A DNA stretch of 64,000 nucleotides. It comes from Sphingomonas dokdonensis. Lineage in GTDB: Bacteria > Pseudomonadota > Alphaproteobacteria > Sphingomonadales > Sphingomonadaceae. Each line of letters opens with the position of its first letter. The stretch's first letter is position 1. The notes below the pieces were generated by a model. The model did not search any database. It was not told where the DNA came from and saw nothing but the letters and a program-made list of their open reading frames with translations. The position numbers were made by a program, and so were the translations under genes. Positions 7,799-20,127 of this stretch are shown piece by piece. The stretch is from NCBI RefSeq assembly GCF_002197685.1, contig NZ_NBBI01000004.1:186001-250000 (forward strand), given 5' to 3'.

Positions 7799-9651
7799 TG
7801 CGGTGGGGCGCCGAGCCGCTGGCCGACGGCACCACCCGTTTCCGCCTCTGGGCGCCCGACGCGGAAACGGTCGCGATAGAAATCGCAGCCTCAACCCTGC
7901 ACCCCGGCGAGGGCCGGGGAACAGCGGAAGAAGCACGCACATCCCTCACCCCCACCGCAAACGGCTGGTGGGAGACCACCCTCCCCGCCCCGCCGGGCAC
8001 CCGCTATCGTTACCGCATCGGCGACACCGCCGTTCCCGATCCCGCATCCCGGCGACAGGACGGCGGCGTTCACGGCTGGAGCATCGTCCGCGACCACGCC
8101 TACGCCTGGCGCACGCCAGACTGGCGCGGCCGTGCGTGGCACAAGATGGTGTTCATGGAGCTGCACGCCGGCACGCTGGGCGGCTTTGCCGGTATCACCC
8201 AGCGGCTGCCCGCCATCGCCGCGCTTGGCGTCACCGCGATCCAGCTCATGCCGATCAACGCCTTTGCCGGCATGCGCGGCTGGGGCTATGACGGCGTCCT
8301 CCCCTATGCCGTCCACGAGGCATATGGCACGCCCGACGACCTGCGCGCGCTGATCGACGCCGCGCATGAACTTGGCCTCAGCGTCTTCCTGGATGTCGTG
8401 TACAACCACTTCGGCCCCGACGGTAACTACCTCGGCCTCTATGCCGACCGGTTCTTCCACCGCGACGTCGCCACGCCCTGGGGCGGCGCCGTCGCCGTCG
8501 ACGAGCCCGCGGTCGCCCGCTTCTTCATCGACAATGCCTTGATGTGGCTGCGCGACTATCGCGTCGACGGCCTGCGCTTCGACGCCGTCCACGCGATCGA
8601 CAACCCCGCGTTCCTCGACGCAATGGCCGCCGAGATCCGTGCCGCTTTGCCGGACCGCCACGTCCATCTCGTGCTGGAAAACGAGCACAACGACGCCGCC
8701 CGCCTGCGTCCGGACGCCTATGACGCGCAATGGAACGACGATTTCCACAACGTCCTCCACGTGCTCCTCACCGGCGAAACCAGCGCTTATTACGGCGACT
8801 TCGCCGACAGACCGGCTCAACGCCTCGCGCGCTGCCTCGCGGAGGGCTTCATCTACCAGGGCGACCCCTCGCCCAATCACGACGGCAAGCCGCGCGGCAC
8901 GCCCAGCGCTCACCTTTCGCCGACGCGCTTCGTCAGCTTCCTCCAGAACCACGATCAGGTCGGCAACCGCGCCATGGGCGAGCGGCTGACGCGCCTAACC
9001 GATCCCGCCAAACTGCGCGCCGCCACCGCGCTGATGCTCCTCGCACCACAAATCCCGCTGCTGTTCATGGGCGAGGAAGAAGGCAGCGACACGCCTTTCC
9101 TGTTCTTCACCGACTTCCACGACGACCTCGCCGACGCGGTCCGCGAAGGGCGTCGCAAGGAATTTGCCAAGTTCGCGGCATTCGCCGACGAGCAGGCCCG
9201 CGCGCGCATCCCCGATCCCAATGCGGAAAGCACCTTTGCCGCGTCGATCCCGCAGCCCGGCCCTGACGCCCCCGCCTGGCGCTCCTTCTATCAGCACCTG
9301 CTGCGCCTGCGCCGTGAACAGATCGTTCCGCACCTCGCCGACACCGCAACGATGCCCGTCAGCGACGGCGCGAGCAACGACCTGCCGCGCATTCGCAGCC
9401 TCGGCGCGCAGGCGACCGGCGACGCGCGCGTCACCGCCCGCTGGCGCCTGCGCGGCGGCAAGATCCTGACGATCGTCATCGATCTCGCCGACAACCCCGC
9501 CCCGCTCCCCGCCGCACCGCTCATGATCAGCGAAGCCGAAGCGCGATCCGCCGACGAACGCACCGGCTCCACATCGGCCGAGACCGGCGCGGCAGCGTCG
9601 CCAACCCCGCTCTTCACCACCGACGACCGCTTCGTCGCGTGGATCGAATGA
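7795..9651 (+). CDS. treZ: Maltooligosyltrehalose trehalohydrolase
   Basis: A 618-residue GH13 enzyme that releases free trehalose from maltooligosyl trehalose made by TreY. Motifs: WGYDGVLPYA, VVYNHFGPDGNYL, the nucleophile motif DGLRFDAVHAI, LVLENEHND and QNHDQVGNRAMG, with an N-terminal carbohydrate-binding domain. The start ATG at 7795 overlaps the upstream stop (ATGA) behind GTGGGAGGC; a second ATG directly follows. Residues about 36-55 (TLHPGEGRGTAEEARTS) look like an in-frame insertion carrying a small GC-rich palindrome between two strands of the N-terminal domain. The TreZ assignment is firm from sequence and operon. Confidence 0.95.
   Translation: MMRWGAEPLADGTTRFRLWAPDAETVAIEIAASTLHPGEGRGTAEEARTSLTPTANGWWETTLPAPPGTRYRYRIGDTAVPDPASRRQDGGVHGWSIVRDHAYAWRTPDWRGRAWHKMVFMELHAGTLGGFAGITQRLPAIAALGVTAIQLMPINAFAGMRGWGYDGVLPYAVHEAYGTPDDLRALIDAAHELGLSVFLDVVYNHFGPDGNYLGLYADRFFHRDVATPWGGAVAVDEPAVARFFIDNALMWLRDYRVDGLRFDAVHAIDNPAFLDAMAAEIRAALPDRHVHLVLENEHNDAARLRPDAYDAQWNDDFHNVLHVLLTGETSAYYGDFADRPAQRLARCLAEGFIYQGDPSPNHDGKPRGTPSAHLSPTRFVSFLQNHDQVGNRAMGERLTRLTDPAKLRAATALMLLAPQIPLLFMGEEEGSDTPFLFFTDFHDDLADAVREGRRKEFAKFAAFADEQARARIPDPNAESTFAASIPQPGPDAPAWRSFYQHLLRLRREQIVPHLADTATMPVSDGASNDLPRIRSLGAQATGDARVTARWRLRGGKILTIVIDLADNPAPLPAAPLMISEAEARSADERTGSTSAETGAAASPTPLFTTDDRFVAWIE
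7902..7919. repeat. REP-like palindrome inside treZ
   Basis: CCCCGGC-GAGG-GCCGGGG forms a perfect 7-bp stem inside the treZ reading frame. It resembles the arms of the intergenic palindromes elsewhere in the window. It encodes part of a stretch that appears extra relative to ordinary TreZ N-terminal domains. Confidence 0.45.
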
Positions 9652-11509
9652 CCAGCCTCCACGCAGCGGCCAAGGCCGCGGGCCTCATGCGCGATTGGAC
9701 CAATGCCGCCGGTCGCGCACAGCAGGTCGACGACGCGGTGCTCGAAACCCTGCTCGCCTGCCTCGATCCGACCCCGGCCGACCAGCCCTTTGTCACTGCG
9801 GTTGTCGGACAGCCGATACGCCTCCCGGATGCGCCTCACGGCACCGCCGAAGTCACGCTCGAAAGCGGCACCGCGCGCCCCCTCGTGCTCGGACAGGACG
9901 CAATAAGCGAGGTTGGCTACCATCGGCTGACGCTCGGCACGCGGCAGTACACGCTCGCCATCGCCCCGCCGCGCTGCCCGCAGCCACCCGCAAGAGGCTG
10001 GGGCCTCGCCGTCCAGATCCCCGCGCTCCGCGACGATCGGGACAGCGGCTATGGTACCTTTCACACGCTCGCCAACAGCGCCGCCGCCTTCGGCCGCGCC
10101 GGCGCCGCCGCGCTGGCGATCAGCCCCACCCACGCGCTCTTCCCCGCCGATCCCCACCGCTTCAGCCCCTACGCGCCCTCCTCGCGCCTTTTCCACAACG
10201 TCATGCTCGCCGATCCGGCGACGATCGGCATGGCGTCCGCCAATTCCGATGCCGCGCCCGAGCTGATCGACTGGCAAGGCGCGCTTCCACGCCACCTCAA
10301 GCTCCTGCGCAGCACCTTCGACAAAGCCGGCGACCCTGTCCAAGAAGCAGTTGCCACCTACCGCAAGGAAGGCGGCTTCGCACTTGAAGCGCATGCCCGC
10401 TTCGACGCCATCCACGCGCGGCTCGGCGGAAACGGCTGGCTCGATTGGCCGGCCGAGTTGCGTGACCCTACTAGTGACGCAGTTCAGCGCTTCGCTGCCG
10501 ATCACGCCGACGACGTCTCCTTCTACGTCTTCCTGCAATGGCTAGCAGATCAGGGCCTGGCCGCTGCGCAAAGAAGCGCGCGAAAACAGATGGCTGTCGG
10601 CCTTATCGCAGATCTCGCCGTAGGAACCGACCGCGGCGGCAGCCACGGCTGGAGTAGCGGTGCGGACCTGCTCAACGGCGTCACCATCGGCGCGCCGCCC
10701 GATCCGCTCGGCCCCGACGGCCAGAATTGGGGCATCTCCGCGCTCGATCCCTATCAGCTCGCTCGCAGCGGTTATCGCGCCTTTATCGACACGATCCGCA
10801 CCACTTTGCGGCATGCCGGCGGCATCCGCATCGATCATGCGATCGGCCTCGATCGCCTGTGGATCGTGCCGGACGGCGCGACCGCCGCGGATGGTGCCTA
10901 CCTGACCATGCCCGGCGACGCGCTGAAGACCATCGTCGCGATCGAGGCGCACCGCACCGACGCGATCGTCATCGCGGAGGACCTGGGCACCGTCCCGCCC
11001 GGCCTGCGCGACGATCTCGCGATCCGCGGCATGCTCGGCATGCGCGTCCTCCCGTTCGAGCGCGACAAGGCGGGCGCCTTCGTCCCGCCGCAGCGCTGGG
11101 ACGCAAGCGCGGTCGCCATGACCGGCACCCACGACACGCCGACGGTCAGCGGCTGGTGGCACGGCCGCGACATAGAATGGCGCGCCCAGATCGCCGGCAA
11201 ACCCGATCCCGCGGGGATCGAGAACCGCGCCGGCGAGCGCACTGCGCTTTGGCAGGCACTCGCCGGCGTCGGGTCCCCGCCCGCAGATGCACCACTCGAC
11301 CAGATTCTCGAGACCGTCGCCGATGCGCCCGCCCCGCTCGCCATCTATCCGCTCGAAGACCTGCTCGGGCTGGGGGAGCAGCCGAACCTGCCCGGCACCA
11401 CCGACGAACACCCCAATTGGCGCCGCCGCATGCCCGCCGCGACCGACGCGCTGCTCGCCCGGCCGCCGGTCGCGGCGCGTACCCGAATGCTTACCACCAA
11501 GAGGCCTGG

Positions 11510-11513
<4 letters not shown>
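9648..11513 (+). CDS. malQ: 4-alpha-glucanotransferase (amylomaltase, GH77)
   Basis: A 621-residue disproportionating enzyme that transfers maltodextrin units and so rebuilds longer chains from short glucans left by TreY/TreZ. Catalytic motifs: GIRIDHAIGL, IAEDLGTVP and TGTHDTPTVSGWW; FSPYAPSSR earlier is the family's substrate-binding region. The start at 9648 overlaps the treZ stop (ATGA), giving translational coupling. The N-terminal ~140 residues are a beta-rich extension as in many proteobacterial MalQ proteins. Confidence 0.94.
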
Positions 11514-13813
<2,300 letters not shown>

Positions 13814-13819
13814 CCCATC

Positions 13820-13847
13820 CGCCCCTCCCACACAAGCGAGAGGGGCG
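13820..13847. terminator. Hairpin between convergent treY and queH
   Basis: CGCCCCTC and GAGGGGCG form an 8-bp perfect stem around a 12-base loop, seven bases after the treY stop. There is no T-run, so it is at best a weak or Rho-assisted stop for both convergent units. Confidence 0.4.
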
Positions 13848-13877
13848 CTACTCACATCCTTACGAGCCCCGGCACGA

Positions 13878-14552
13878 TCACGCCGGCTCGTCGACGCCGT
13901 AGAACAGCTTGCCGATCTCGATCTCCGCGCGCCCCTGCGACACGCGGTGCGCATTGGTGTCGCGCAGCGAATAGACGCAGCCGCAATATTCCTGCTGATA
14001 GAATTGCTCGCGCTTGGAGATGTCGATCATCCGCGCCGCGCCGCCGCCCTTGCGCCAGTTGAACGTCCAATAGCTGAGGTCGGGATAGCGCCCAGCCGCC
14101 CGCTCCCCGCAATCGTTGATCTGGTTCATGTTCTTCCAGCGCGAGATCCCCAGAGACGAGGTGATCACCGGAAAGCCGTTCTCGTGCGCATAGAGCGCCG
14201 TCCGCTCGAAGCGCATGTCGAAGCACATGGTGCAGCGCACGCCGCGCTCCGGCTCGTTCTCCATGCCACGCGCGCGCTTGAACCAGTTCACCGTGTCGTA
14301 ATCGGCATCGACGAACGGCACGTCGTGCGCCTCGGCGAAGCGGATGTTCTCCTCCTTGCGAAGGAGGTATTCCTCCTTAGGGTGGATGTTCGGATTGTAG
14401 AAGAAGATCGTGTAATCGATCCCGCTCGCCGTCATCGCCTCCATCACCTCGCCCGAGCACGGCGCGCAGCAACTGTGCAGCAGCACCTTCTTGTGCCCGT
14501 CGGGCGGCGTCAGGATCGGGCGGTCGATATCGGTGGTGACTGGCTTGGTCAT
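13878..14552 (-). CDS. queH: Epoxyqueuosine reductase QueH
   Basis: A 224-residue iron-sulfur protein for the last step of queuosine tRNA modification, reducing epoxyqueuosine to queuosine. Diagnostic cysteine motifs are all present: HSCCAPCS near residue 28, [10 protein letters not shown] near 130 and EYCGCVYS near 190. The start at 14552 has GAAGG close upstream. It is a non-homologous replacement for QueG. It stands alone, divergent from the propionate locus. Confidence 0.92.
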   Translation of the reverse strand: MTKPVTTDIDRPILTPPDGHKKVLLHSCCAPCSGEVMEAMTASGIDYTIFFYNPNIHPKEEYLLRKEENIRFAEAHDVPFVDADYDTVNWFKRARGMENEPERGVRCTMCFDMRFERTALYAHENGFPVITSSLGISRWKNMNQINDCGERAAGRYPDLSYWTFNWRKGGGAARMIDISKREQFYQQEYCGCVYSLRDTNAHRVSQGRAEIEIGKLFYGVDEPA

Positions 14553-14641
14553 GCCTTCGCTTTAGCGCAAAACGCGTCATGATTACAGACGTGCCGAGCT
14601 CGTCCCCGCTCCGGCCGAGCGCGATGCGCGTCGCACACTCG

Positions 14642-14658
14642 TTCGCAACTTTTGCAAA
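14642..14658. promoter_or_regulatory. Candidate RamB/PrpR operator upstream of acnD
   Basis: TTCGCAA-CTT-TTGCAAA is an inverted repeat containing the exact octamer TTTGCAAA (14651-14658). That octamer is the reported core site of mycobacterial PrpR, and RamB sites are closely related. It is about 160 bp upstream of acnD, and the window encodes a RamB/PrpR-type regulator at 21365. Binding is inferred. Confidence 0.6.
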
Positions 14659-14708
14659 TCCGCACCCACGCCATCCGCCAATCTTCGCGCTTTAGATGGG
14701 CGCTGCGG

Positions 14709-14725
14709 GTTGCGCCGTTGCGGAT
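14709..14725. promoter_or_regulatory. GTTGCG direct repeat upstream of acnD
   Basis: GTTGCG occurs twice 8 bp apart (14709 and 14717), the second extending to GTTGCGGAT. Its complement, ATCCGCAAC, recurs in the leader of the regulator gene at 21304. It could be a second regulator half-site cluster or a promoter element. Confidence 0.35.
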
Positions 14726-14819
14726 AATGCACAAATGGTAACGGGTGATCGCCCAGCAGCGACGCGCATGTCTCGGGAGAGTGTCGGTGCGCGCCGCCAA
14801 GCCAGACAGAGAGCCAGCC

Positions 14820-17444
14820 ATGAACCGCGCCCATCGCAAGCAACTACCCGGTACTGAGGTCGACTTCTTCGACACGCGCGACGCGATCGAGGCGATCCGC
14901 CCCGGCGCCTATAACGGCCTGCCCTATGTCTCGCGCGTGCTGGCCGAGCAGCTCGTCCGCCGCTGCGATCCCGCCATGCTCACCGACGCGCTGACCCAGA
15001 TCGTCGAGCGCAAGCGCAATCTCGATTTCCCCTGGTATCCCGCGCGCGTCGTCTGCCACGACATCCTCGGCCAGACGGCGCTGGTCGATCTCGCCGGCCT
15101 GCGCGACGCGATCGCCGACCAGGGCGGCGATCCTGCCAAGGTCAACCCCGTCGTCCCCACCCAGCTGATCGTCGACCACAGCCTTGCGGTCGAGCATGGC
15201 GGGTTCGATCCGCAAGCGTTCGAAAAGAACCGCGCGATCGAGGATCGCCGCAACGAGGATCGCTTCCACTTCATCGAATGGACCAAGGAGGCGTTCCAGA
15301 ACGTCGACGTGATCCCCGCCGGCAACGGCATCATGCACCAGATCAACCTGGAAAAGATGTCGCCCGTCGTGCAGCTGCGCGACGGCGTCGCCTTCCCCGA
15401 CACCTGCGTCGGCACCGACAGCCACACGCCGCACGTCGACGCGCTGGGCGTCATCGCGATCGGTGTCGGCGGGCTGGAGGCCGAGACGGTCATGCTCGGC
15501 CGCGCGTCGATGATGCGCCTCCCTGACATCGTCGGCGTGAAGCTCACCGGCAAGCGCCAGCCGGGCATCACCGCCACCGACATCGTTCTCGCGATCACAG
15601 AATTCCTCCGCAAGGAGCGTGTGGTCGGCGCCTGGCTCGAATTCTTCGGCGAGGGCGCGGACAGCCTGACGATCGGCGACCGCGCGACCATTTCGAACAT
15701 GTGCCCGGAGTACGGCGCCACCGCATCGATGTTCTACATCGACCAACAGACGATCGACTATCTCCTGCTCACCGGCCGCGAGAGCGATCAGGTCAAGCTG
15801 GTCGAAACCTACGCCAAGCACACCGGCCTGTGGGCCGACGCGCTCAAGACCGCCGAGTATGAGCGCGTGCTCGAATTCGATCTGTCGAGCGTGGTGCGCA
15901 ACCTCGCCGGCCCGTCCAACCCGCACCGCCGCCTCGCGACGTCTTCGCTTGTCGAAAGCGGCGTGGCGGTCGGCCTGGAGGCGGCGCAAGCGGAGGAGCG
16001 CGAAGGCCTGCTCCCCGACGGCGCGGTGATCATCGCCGCGATCACCAGTTGCACCAACACGTCGAACCCGCGCAACGTCGTCGCCGCCGGCCTCGTCGCC
16101 AAGAAGGCCAACGAGCTCGGCCTCGTCCGCAAGCCGTGGGTGAAATCCAGCTTCGCCCCCGGCTCGATCGTCGCGCGCCTCTATCTGGAGGAGGCCGGCC
16201 TGCTGCCCGAGCTGGAGAAGCTCGGCTTCGGCATCGTCGCCTTCGCCTGCACCACCTGCAACGGCATGTCGGGCGCGCTCGATCCCAAGATCCAGCAGGA
16301 GATCATCGACCGCGATCTCTACGCCACCGCCGTCCTGTCCGGGAACCGCAATTTCGACGGTCGCATCCACCCCTATGCCAAGCAGGCGTTCCTCGCCTCG
16401 CCGCCGCTGGTGGTGGCCTATGCGATCGCCGGCACGATCCGCTTCGACATCGAGCAGGACGTGCTCGGCACGGTCGATGGCCGCGAGATCCGCCTGAAGG
16501 ACCTGTGGCCGACCGACGAGGAGATCGACGCGATCGTCGCCGCGCACGTGAAGCCGGAGCAGTTCCGCAGCGTGTACGAGCCGATGTTCGGCGCGCGCGC
16601 GAAGTCGGCGGACAAGATCAGCCCGCTCTACGATTGGCGCCCCACCTCCACCTACATCCGTCGTCCGCCCTATTGGGACACGCAGGGGGTCGGCGCGCTG
16701 GCGGCGCACCCGCGCACGCTGAAGGACATGCGCCCGCTCGCCATCCTGCCCGACAATATCACCACCGATCACCTGTCGCCTTCAAATGCGATCCTGCCGA
16801 GCTCCGCGGCAGGCGAATACCTCACCAAGATGGGCGTGCCGGAGGAGGATTATAATTCCTACGCCACCCACCGCGGCGATCACTTGACCGCGATGCGCGC
16901 CACCTTCGCCAACCCGCAGCTTGTCAACGAAATGGCGGTGGTCGATGGCCAGGTGAAGCGCGGCAGCCTCGCCCGCGTCGAGCCCGACGGCACCGTGATG
17001 CGCATGTGGGAAGCGATGGAAACCTATGCCGAGCGCAAGCAGCCGCTGATCATCATCGCCGGGGCCGATTACGGTCAAGGCTCCTCGCGTGACTGGGCCG
17101 CCAAGGGCGTCCGCCTCGCCGGCGTCGAGGCGATCGTGGCGGAGGGCTTCGAGCGCATCCACCGCACCAACCTCATCGGCATGGGCGTGCTCCCGTGCGA
17201 GTTTAAGCCGGGCACCACGCGCCTGACGCTCGAACTCGACGGCACCGAAACCTATGACGTGATCGGCGACCGCCAGCCCGGCGCCACGCTGACTTTGATC
17301 ATCAAGCGCAAGGATGGGTCGACGCAGGAGGTGCCCGTCACCTGCCGCCTCGACACCGCCGAGGAAGCGTCGATCTACGAGGCCGGCGGCGTGCTGCAGC
17401 GCTTCGCGCAAGACTTCCTCGCCTCCGAAGCGGCGGCCGCGTGA
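14820..17444 (+). CDS. acnD: Fe/S-dependent 2-methylcitrate dehydratase (AcnD-type aconitase)
   Basis: An 874-residue aconitase-superfamily enzyme. The 4Fe-4S ligands lie in SCTNTSNP and ACTTCNGMSG; substrate-site motifs include GTDSHTPHVDALG and the C-terminal swivel-domain GADYGQGSSRDWAAKG. Sequence alone could suit AcnA. Its position directly before prpF, the AcnD accessory gene, and prpC/prpB points to AcnD, which dehydrates 2-methylcitrate in the propionate cycle. The start ATG at 14820 (MNRAHRKQLPG) is chosen over earlier in-frame codons by family N-terminus. Confidence 0.88.
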   Translation: MNRAHRKQLPGTEVDFFDTRDAIEAIRPGAYNGLPYVSRVLAEQLVRRCDPAMLTDALTQIVERKRNLDFPWYPARVVCHDILGQTALVDLAGLRDAIADQGGDPAKVNPVVPTQLIVDHSLAVEHGGFDPQAFEKNRAIEDRRNEDRFHFIEWTKEAFQNVDVIPAGNGIMHQINLEKMSPVVQLRDGVAFPDTCVGTDSHTPHVDALGVIAIGVGGLEAETVMLGRASMMRLPDIVGVKLTGKRQPGITATDIVLAITEFLRKERVVGAWLEFFGEGADSLTIGDRATISNMCPEYGATASMFYIDQQTIDYLLLTGRESDQVKLVETYAKHTGLWADALKTAEYERVLEFDLSSVVRNLAGPSNPHRRLATSSLVESGVAVGLEAAQAEEREGLLPDGAVIIAAITSCTNTSNPRNVVAAGLVAKKANELGLVRKPWVKSSFAPGSIVARLYLEEAGLLPELEKLGFGIVAFACTTCNGMSGALDPKIQQEIIDRDLYATAVLSGNRNFDGRIHPYAKQAFLASPPLVVAYAIAGTIRFDIEQDVLGTVDGREIRLKDLWPTDEEIDAIVAAHVKPEQFRSVYEPMFGARAKSADKISPLYDWRPTSTYIRRPPYWDTQGVGALAAHPRTLKDMRPLAILPDNITTDHLSPSNAILPSSAAGEYLTKMGVPEEDYNSYATHRGDHLTAMRATFANPQLVNEMAVVDGQVKRGSLARVEPDGTVMRMWEAMETYAERKQPLIIIAGADYGQGSSRDWAAKGVRLAGVEAIVAEGFERIHRTNLIGMGVLPCEFKPGTTRLTLELDGTETYDVIGDRQPGATLTLIIKRKDGSTQEVPVTCRLDTAEEASIYEAGGVLQRFAQDFLASEAAAA

Positions 17445-17463
17445 TCCCTGCCCCACAAACCAT

Positions 17464-17558
17464 CGTCACCTCGGCCTTGTGCCGGGGTCCACTCCGCCGC
17501 GAACTCAACGGCGTCGCGATTGCGGCCCGGTGGATGCCGGGACAAGCCCGGCATGACG
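17464..17558. repeat. Intergenic palindromic repeat, copy 2
   Basis: A 95-bp element starting CGTCACCTCGGCC and ending CCCGGCATGACG, filling most of the acnD-prpF gap. It has the same ends and arms as the copies at 2366, 21068 and 21195. Being inside a likely operon, it would form a large hairpin in the mRNA. Confidence 0.8.
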
Positions 17559-17586
17559 AAGACACTTACATCGAGGTAGCACGCTG

Positions 17587-18777
17587 ATGGCCGGCCAGAC
17601 CCGCATCCCCGCCACCTATATGCGCGGCGGCACCAGCAAGGGCGTGTTCTTCCGCCTGGAAGACCTGCCCCAAGCCGCCCGCGTCCCCGGTGCCGCGCGT
17701 GACAAGCTGTTCCAGCGCGTCATCGGCAGCCCCGATCCTTATGCCGCGCAGATCGACGGCATGGGCGGCGCAACGTCCAGCACCAGCAAGTGCGTCATCG
17801 TCTCGCCGAGCAGCCGGCCCGATCACGACGTCGACTATCTTTACGGCCAGGTGTCGATCGACACCGATTTCGTCGACTGGTCGGGCAATTGCGGCAACCT
17901 GTCGACCGGCGCGGGCGCCTTCGCGATCCACGCCGGCTATGTCGATGCCAACCGTGCCGAGAACGGCATCTGCACCGTCCGCATCTGGCAGGCGAACATC
18001 AACAAGACGATCATCGCTCACGTCCCCGTCGCCAACGGAGAAGTGCAGGAAACCGGCGACTTCGAGCTCGACGGCGTCACCTTCCCAGCGGCCGAGATCG
18101 TCCTTGAATTCGTCGACCCCGCCGATGACGGCGAAGAGGGCGGGTCGATGTTCCCCACCGGCAATCTCGTCGACGAACTCGACGTGCCGGAGGAGATCGT
18201 GCCCGGCGGCAAGCTCAAGGCGACGATGATCACCGCGGGCATCCCGACGATCTTCGTGAACGCCGCCGACATCGGCTTCACCGGCACCGAGCTGCGCGAG
18301 ACGATTAATGGCAACCCGGACATGCTGCGCCGCTTCGAGGCTTTGCGCACCATTGGCGCGCTCAAGATGGGCCTCATCAAGTCGCCCGAGGAAGCCGCCA
18401 AGCGTCAGCACACCCCCAAGATCGCCTTTGTCGCCCCGCCGACCGATTACCCATCGTCCAGCGGCAAGATCGTGAAGGCCGACGATATCGACCTCCTCGT
18501 CCGGGCCATGTCGATGGGCAAGCTTCACCACGCCATGATGGGCACCGCTTCGGTCGCCATCGCCACCGCGGCCGCGGTGCCCGGCACGCTCGTCAACCAG
18601 GCGGCCGGCGGCGGCGAGCGGCAGTCGGTTCGCTTCGGCCACCCCTCGGGCACGCTGCGCGTCGGCGCGGAGGCTAGGCAGGTCGATGGCCAATGGACCG
18701 TCACCAAGGCGATCATGAGCCGCAGCGCCCGCATCCTGATGGAAGGCAACGTCCGCGTGCCGCAGGGCAGTTTCTGA
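17587..18777 (+). CDS. prpF: AcnD accessory protein PrpF (DUF453 isomerase family)
   Basis: A 396-residue protein of the PrpF/DUF453 family, shaped like diaminopimelate epimerase. Recognisable parts are the N-terminal [14 protein letters not shown], the [11 protein letters not shown] segment and [16 protein letters not shown]. By family knowledge it is needed for AcnD to work, probably isomerising the aconitate-type product or protecting the cluster. Its presence is the best evidence that this is a prpF/acnD-type rather than prpD-type 2-methylcitrate pathway. It lies 142 bp after acnD. Confidence 0.93.
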   Translation: MAGQTRIPATYMRGGTSKGVFFRLEDLPQAARVPGAARDKLFQRVIGSPDPYAAQIDGMGGATSSTSKCVIVSPSSRPDHDVDYLYGQVSIDTDFVDWSGNCGNLSTGAGAFAIHAGYVDANRAENGICTVRIWQANINKTIIAHVPVANGEVQETGDFELDGVTFPAAEIVLEFVDPADDGEEGGSMFPTGNLVDELDVPEEIVPGGKLKATMITAGIPTIFVNAADIGFTGTELRETINGNPDMLRRFEALRTIGALKMGLIKSPEEAAKRQHTPKIAFVAPPTDYPSSSGKIVKADDIDLLVRAMSMGKLHHAMMGTASVAIATAAAVPGTLVNQAAGGGERQSVRFGHPSGTLRVGAEARQVDGQWTVTKAIMSRSARILMEGNVRVPQGSF

Positions 18778-18860
18778 CCGACCGCCGTGCCCGAAACGAT
18801 AGCATTTGTAACACGCCCGCCGCAGGGCAACCGGACAAGCAGAAAGAGGACCGAAAGAGC

Positions 18861-20018
18861 ATGACCGACACCGCCACCGCGCCCACCTTCAAGCCCAAGA
18901 AGTCCGTCGCCCTCTCGGGCGTCGCCGCCGGCAACACCGCCCTGTGCAGCGTCGGCCGCACCGGCAACGACCTGCATTACCGCGGCTATGACATCCTCGA
19001 TTTCGCCGAAACGGCGGAGTTCGAGGAGATCGCCCACCTCCTCGTCCACGGCTGGCTCCCCAACGCCGCCGAGCTGAAGGCGTACAAGGCCAAGCTGAAG
19101 GCGCTGCGCGGCCTGCCGCTTGCCGTGAAGGAGGCGCTCGCCGCGCTCCCCGCCGCCGCCCACCCGATGGACGTGATGCGCACCGGCGTCTCCGCGCTCG
19201 GCTGCGCGCTGCCGGAGAAGGACGATCATAACAGCCCGGCCGCGCGCGACATCGCCGATCGGCTGATGGCCAGCCTCGGCTCGATGCTGCTCTATTGGTA
19301 TCACTTCTCCAACAACGGCGTGGAGATCGAGGTCGAGACCGACGACGATTCGATCGGCGGCCACTTCCTCCACCTGCTCCATGGCGAAGCGCCGAGCGAG
19401 AGCTGGGTGCAGGCGATGCACACCTCGCTGATCCTCTATGCCGAGCATGAATTCAACGCCTCCACCTTCACCAGCCGCGTCATCGCGGGCACCGGCTCCG
19501 ACATGCATTCGTGCATCACCGGCGCGATCGGCGCGCTGCGTGGGCCCAAGCACGGCGGCGCCAACGAAGTCGCCTTCGAGATCCAGAAGCGCTACCAGAA
19601 CCCGGACGAGGCAGAGGCCGACATCCGCAAGCGCATGGAAGCCAAGGAGGTCATCATCGGCTTCGGCCACCCGGTCTATACGATCAGCGATCCGCGCAAC
19701 GTCGTCATCAAGCGCGTCGCCAAGAAGCTGTCGGACGAGGCCGGCTCGACCAAGATGTACGACATCGCCGATCGCCTCGAAACGGTGATGATGGACGTGA
19801 AGAAGATGTTCCCGAACCTCGATTGGTTCTCGGCCGTCTCCTATCACATGATGGGCGTCCCCACCGCGATGTTCACGCCGCTGTTCGTCATCGCCCGCAC
19901 CTCCGGCTGGGCCGCGCACGTCATCGAACAGCGCGAAGACAACAAGATCATCCGCCCGTCGGCCAATTACACCGGCCCGGAAGATCTGAAGTGGGTGCCG
20001 CTGGCCGAGCGCAAGTAA
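18861..20018 (+). CDS. prpC: 2-methylcitrate synthase
   Basis: A 385-residue citrate-synthase-fold enzyme condensing propionyl-CoA with oxaloacetate. Characteristic segments: [22 protein letters not shown], the catalytic-His region [12 protein letters not shown] and [13 protein letters not shown], and the second His in [13 protein letters not shown]. The start at 18861 has GAGGA/GAAAGAG upstream. The short length and the wording of the active-site segments, with prpB and prpF beside it, favour methylcitrate over citrate synthase. Confidence 0.92.
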   Translation: MTDTATAPTFKPKKSVALSGVAAGNTALCSVGRTGNDLHYRGYDILDFAETAEFEEIAHLLVHGWLPNAAELKAYKAKLKALRGLPLAVKEALAALPAAAHPMDVMRTGVSALGCALPEKDDHNSPAARDIADRLMASLGSMLLYWYHFSNNGVEIEVETDDDSIGGHFLHLLHGEAPSESWVQAMHTSLILYAEHEFNASTFTSRVIAGTGSDMHSCITGAIGALRGPKHGGANEVAFEIQKRYQNPDEAEADIRKRMEAKEVIIGFGHPVYTISDPRNVVIKRVAKKLSDEAGSTKMYDIADRLETVMMDVKKMFPNLDWFSAVSYHMMGVPTAMFTPLFVIARTSGWAAHVIEQREDNKIIRPSANYTGPEDLKWVPLAERK

Positions 20019-20043
20019 GCGCCCGCCCACACTGAGGACCGGA

Positions 20044-20072
20044 GGCGCGATCAACGGCAGATTGGTCGCGCC
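20044..20072. promoter_or_regulatory. Strong hairpin in the prpC-prpB gap
   Basis: GGCGCGATCAA and TTGGTCGCGCC pair over 11 bp (one G-T) around a 7-base loop, 26 bp after prpC. No T-run follows. It may be an mRNA-stabilising or processing stem that sets relative prpC/prpB levels, or a weak terminator. Confidence 0.45.
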
Positions 20073-20127
20073 AAGCTGGGCTGCTACTGCGCGCCCACGC
20101 TAGACGTCGCACAAACAAGGACCACCA

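Noticed and set aside
10727..11509. An N-terminal extension of TreY of about 260 residues overlapping malQ
   Set aside because: The residues are Arg/Pro-rich shadow sequence of malQ; the ATG at 11510 overlaps the malQ stop and gives the family N-terminus.
15000..16772. A long minus-strand open frame across acnD
   Set aside because: Antisense open frames are common in GC-rich codon usage; acnD has clear catalytic motifs and this frame has none.
14820..17444. Annotating the aconitase as housekeeping AcnA
   Set aside because: Sequence motifs cannot separate the two by eye, but prpF, prpC and prpB directly follow and prpF specifically serves AcnD.
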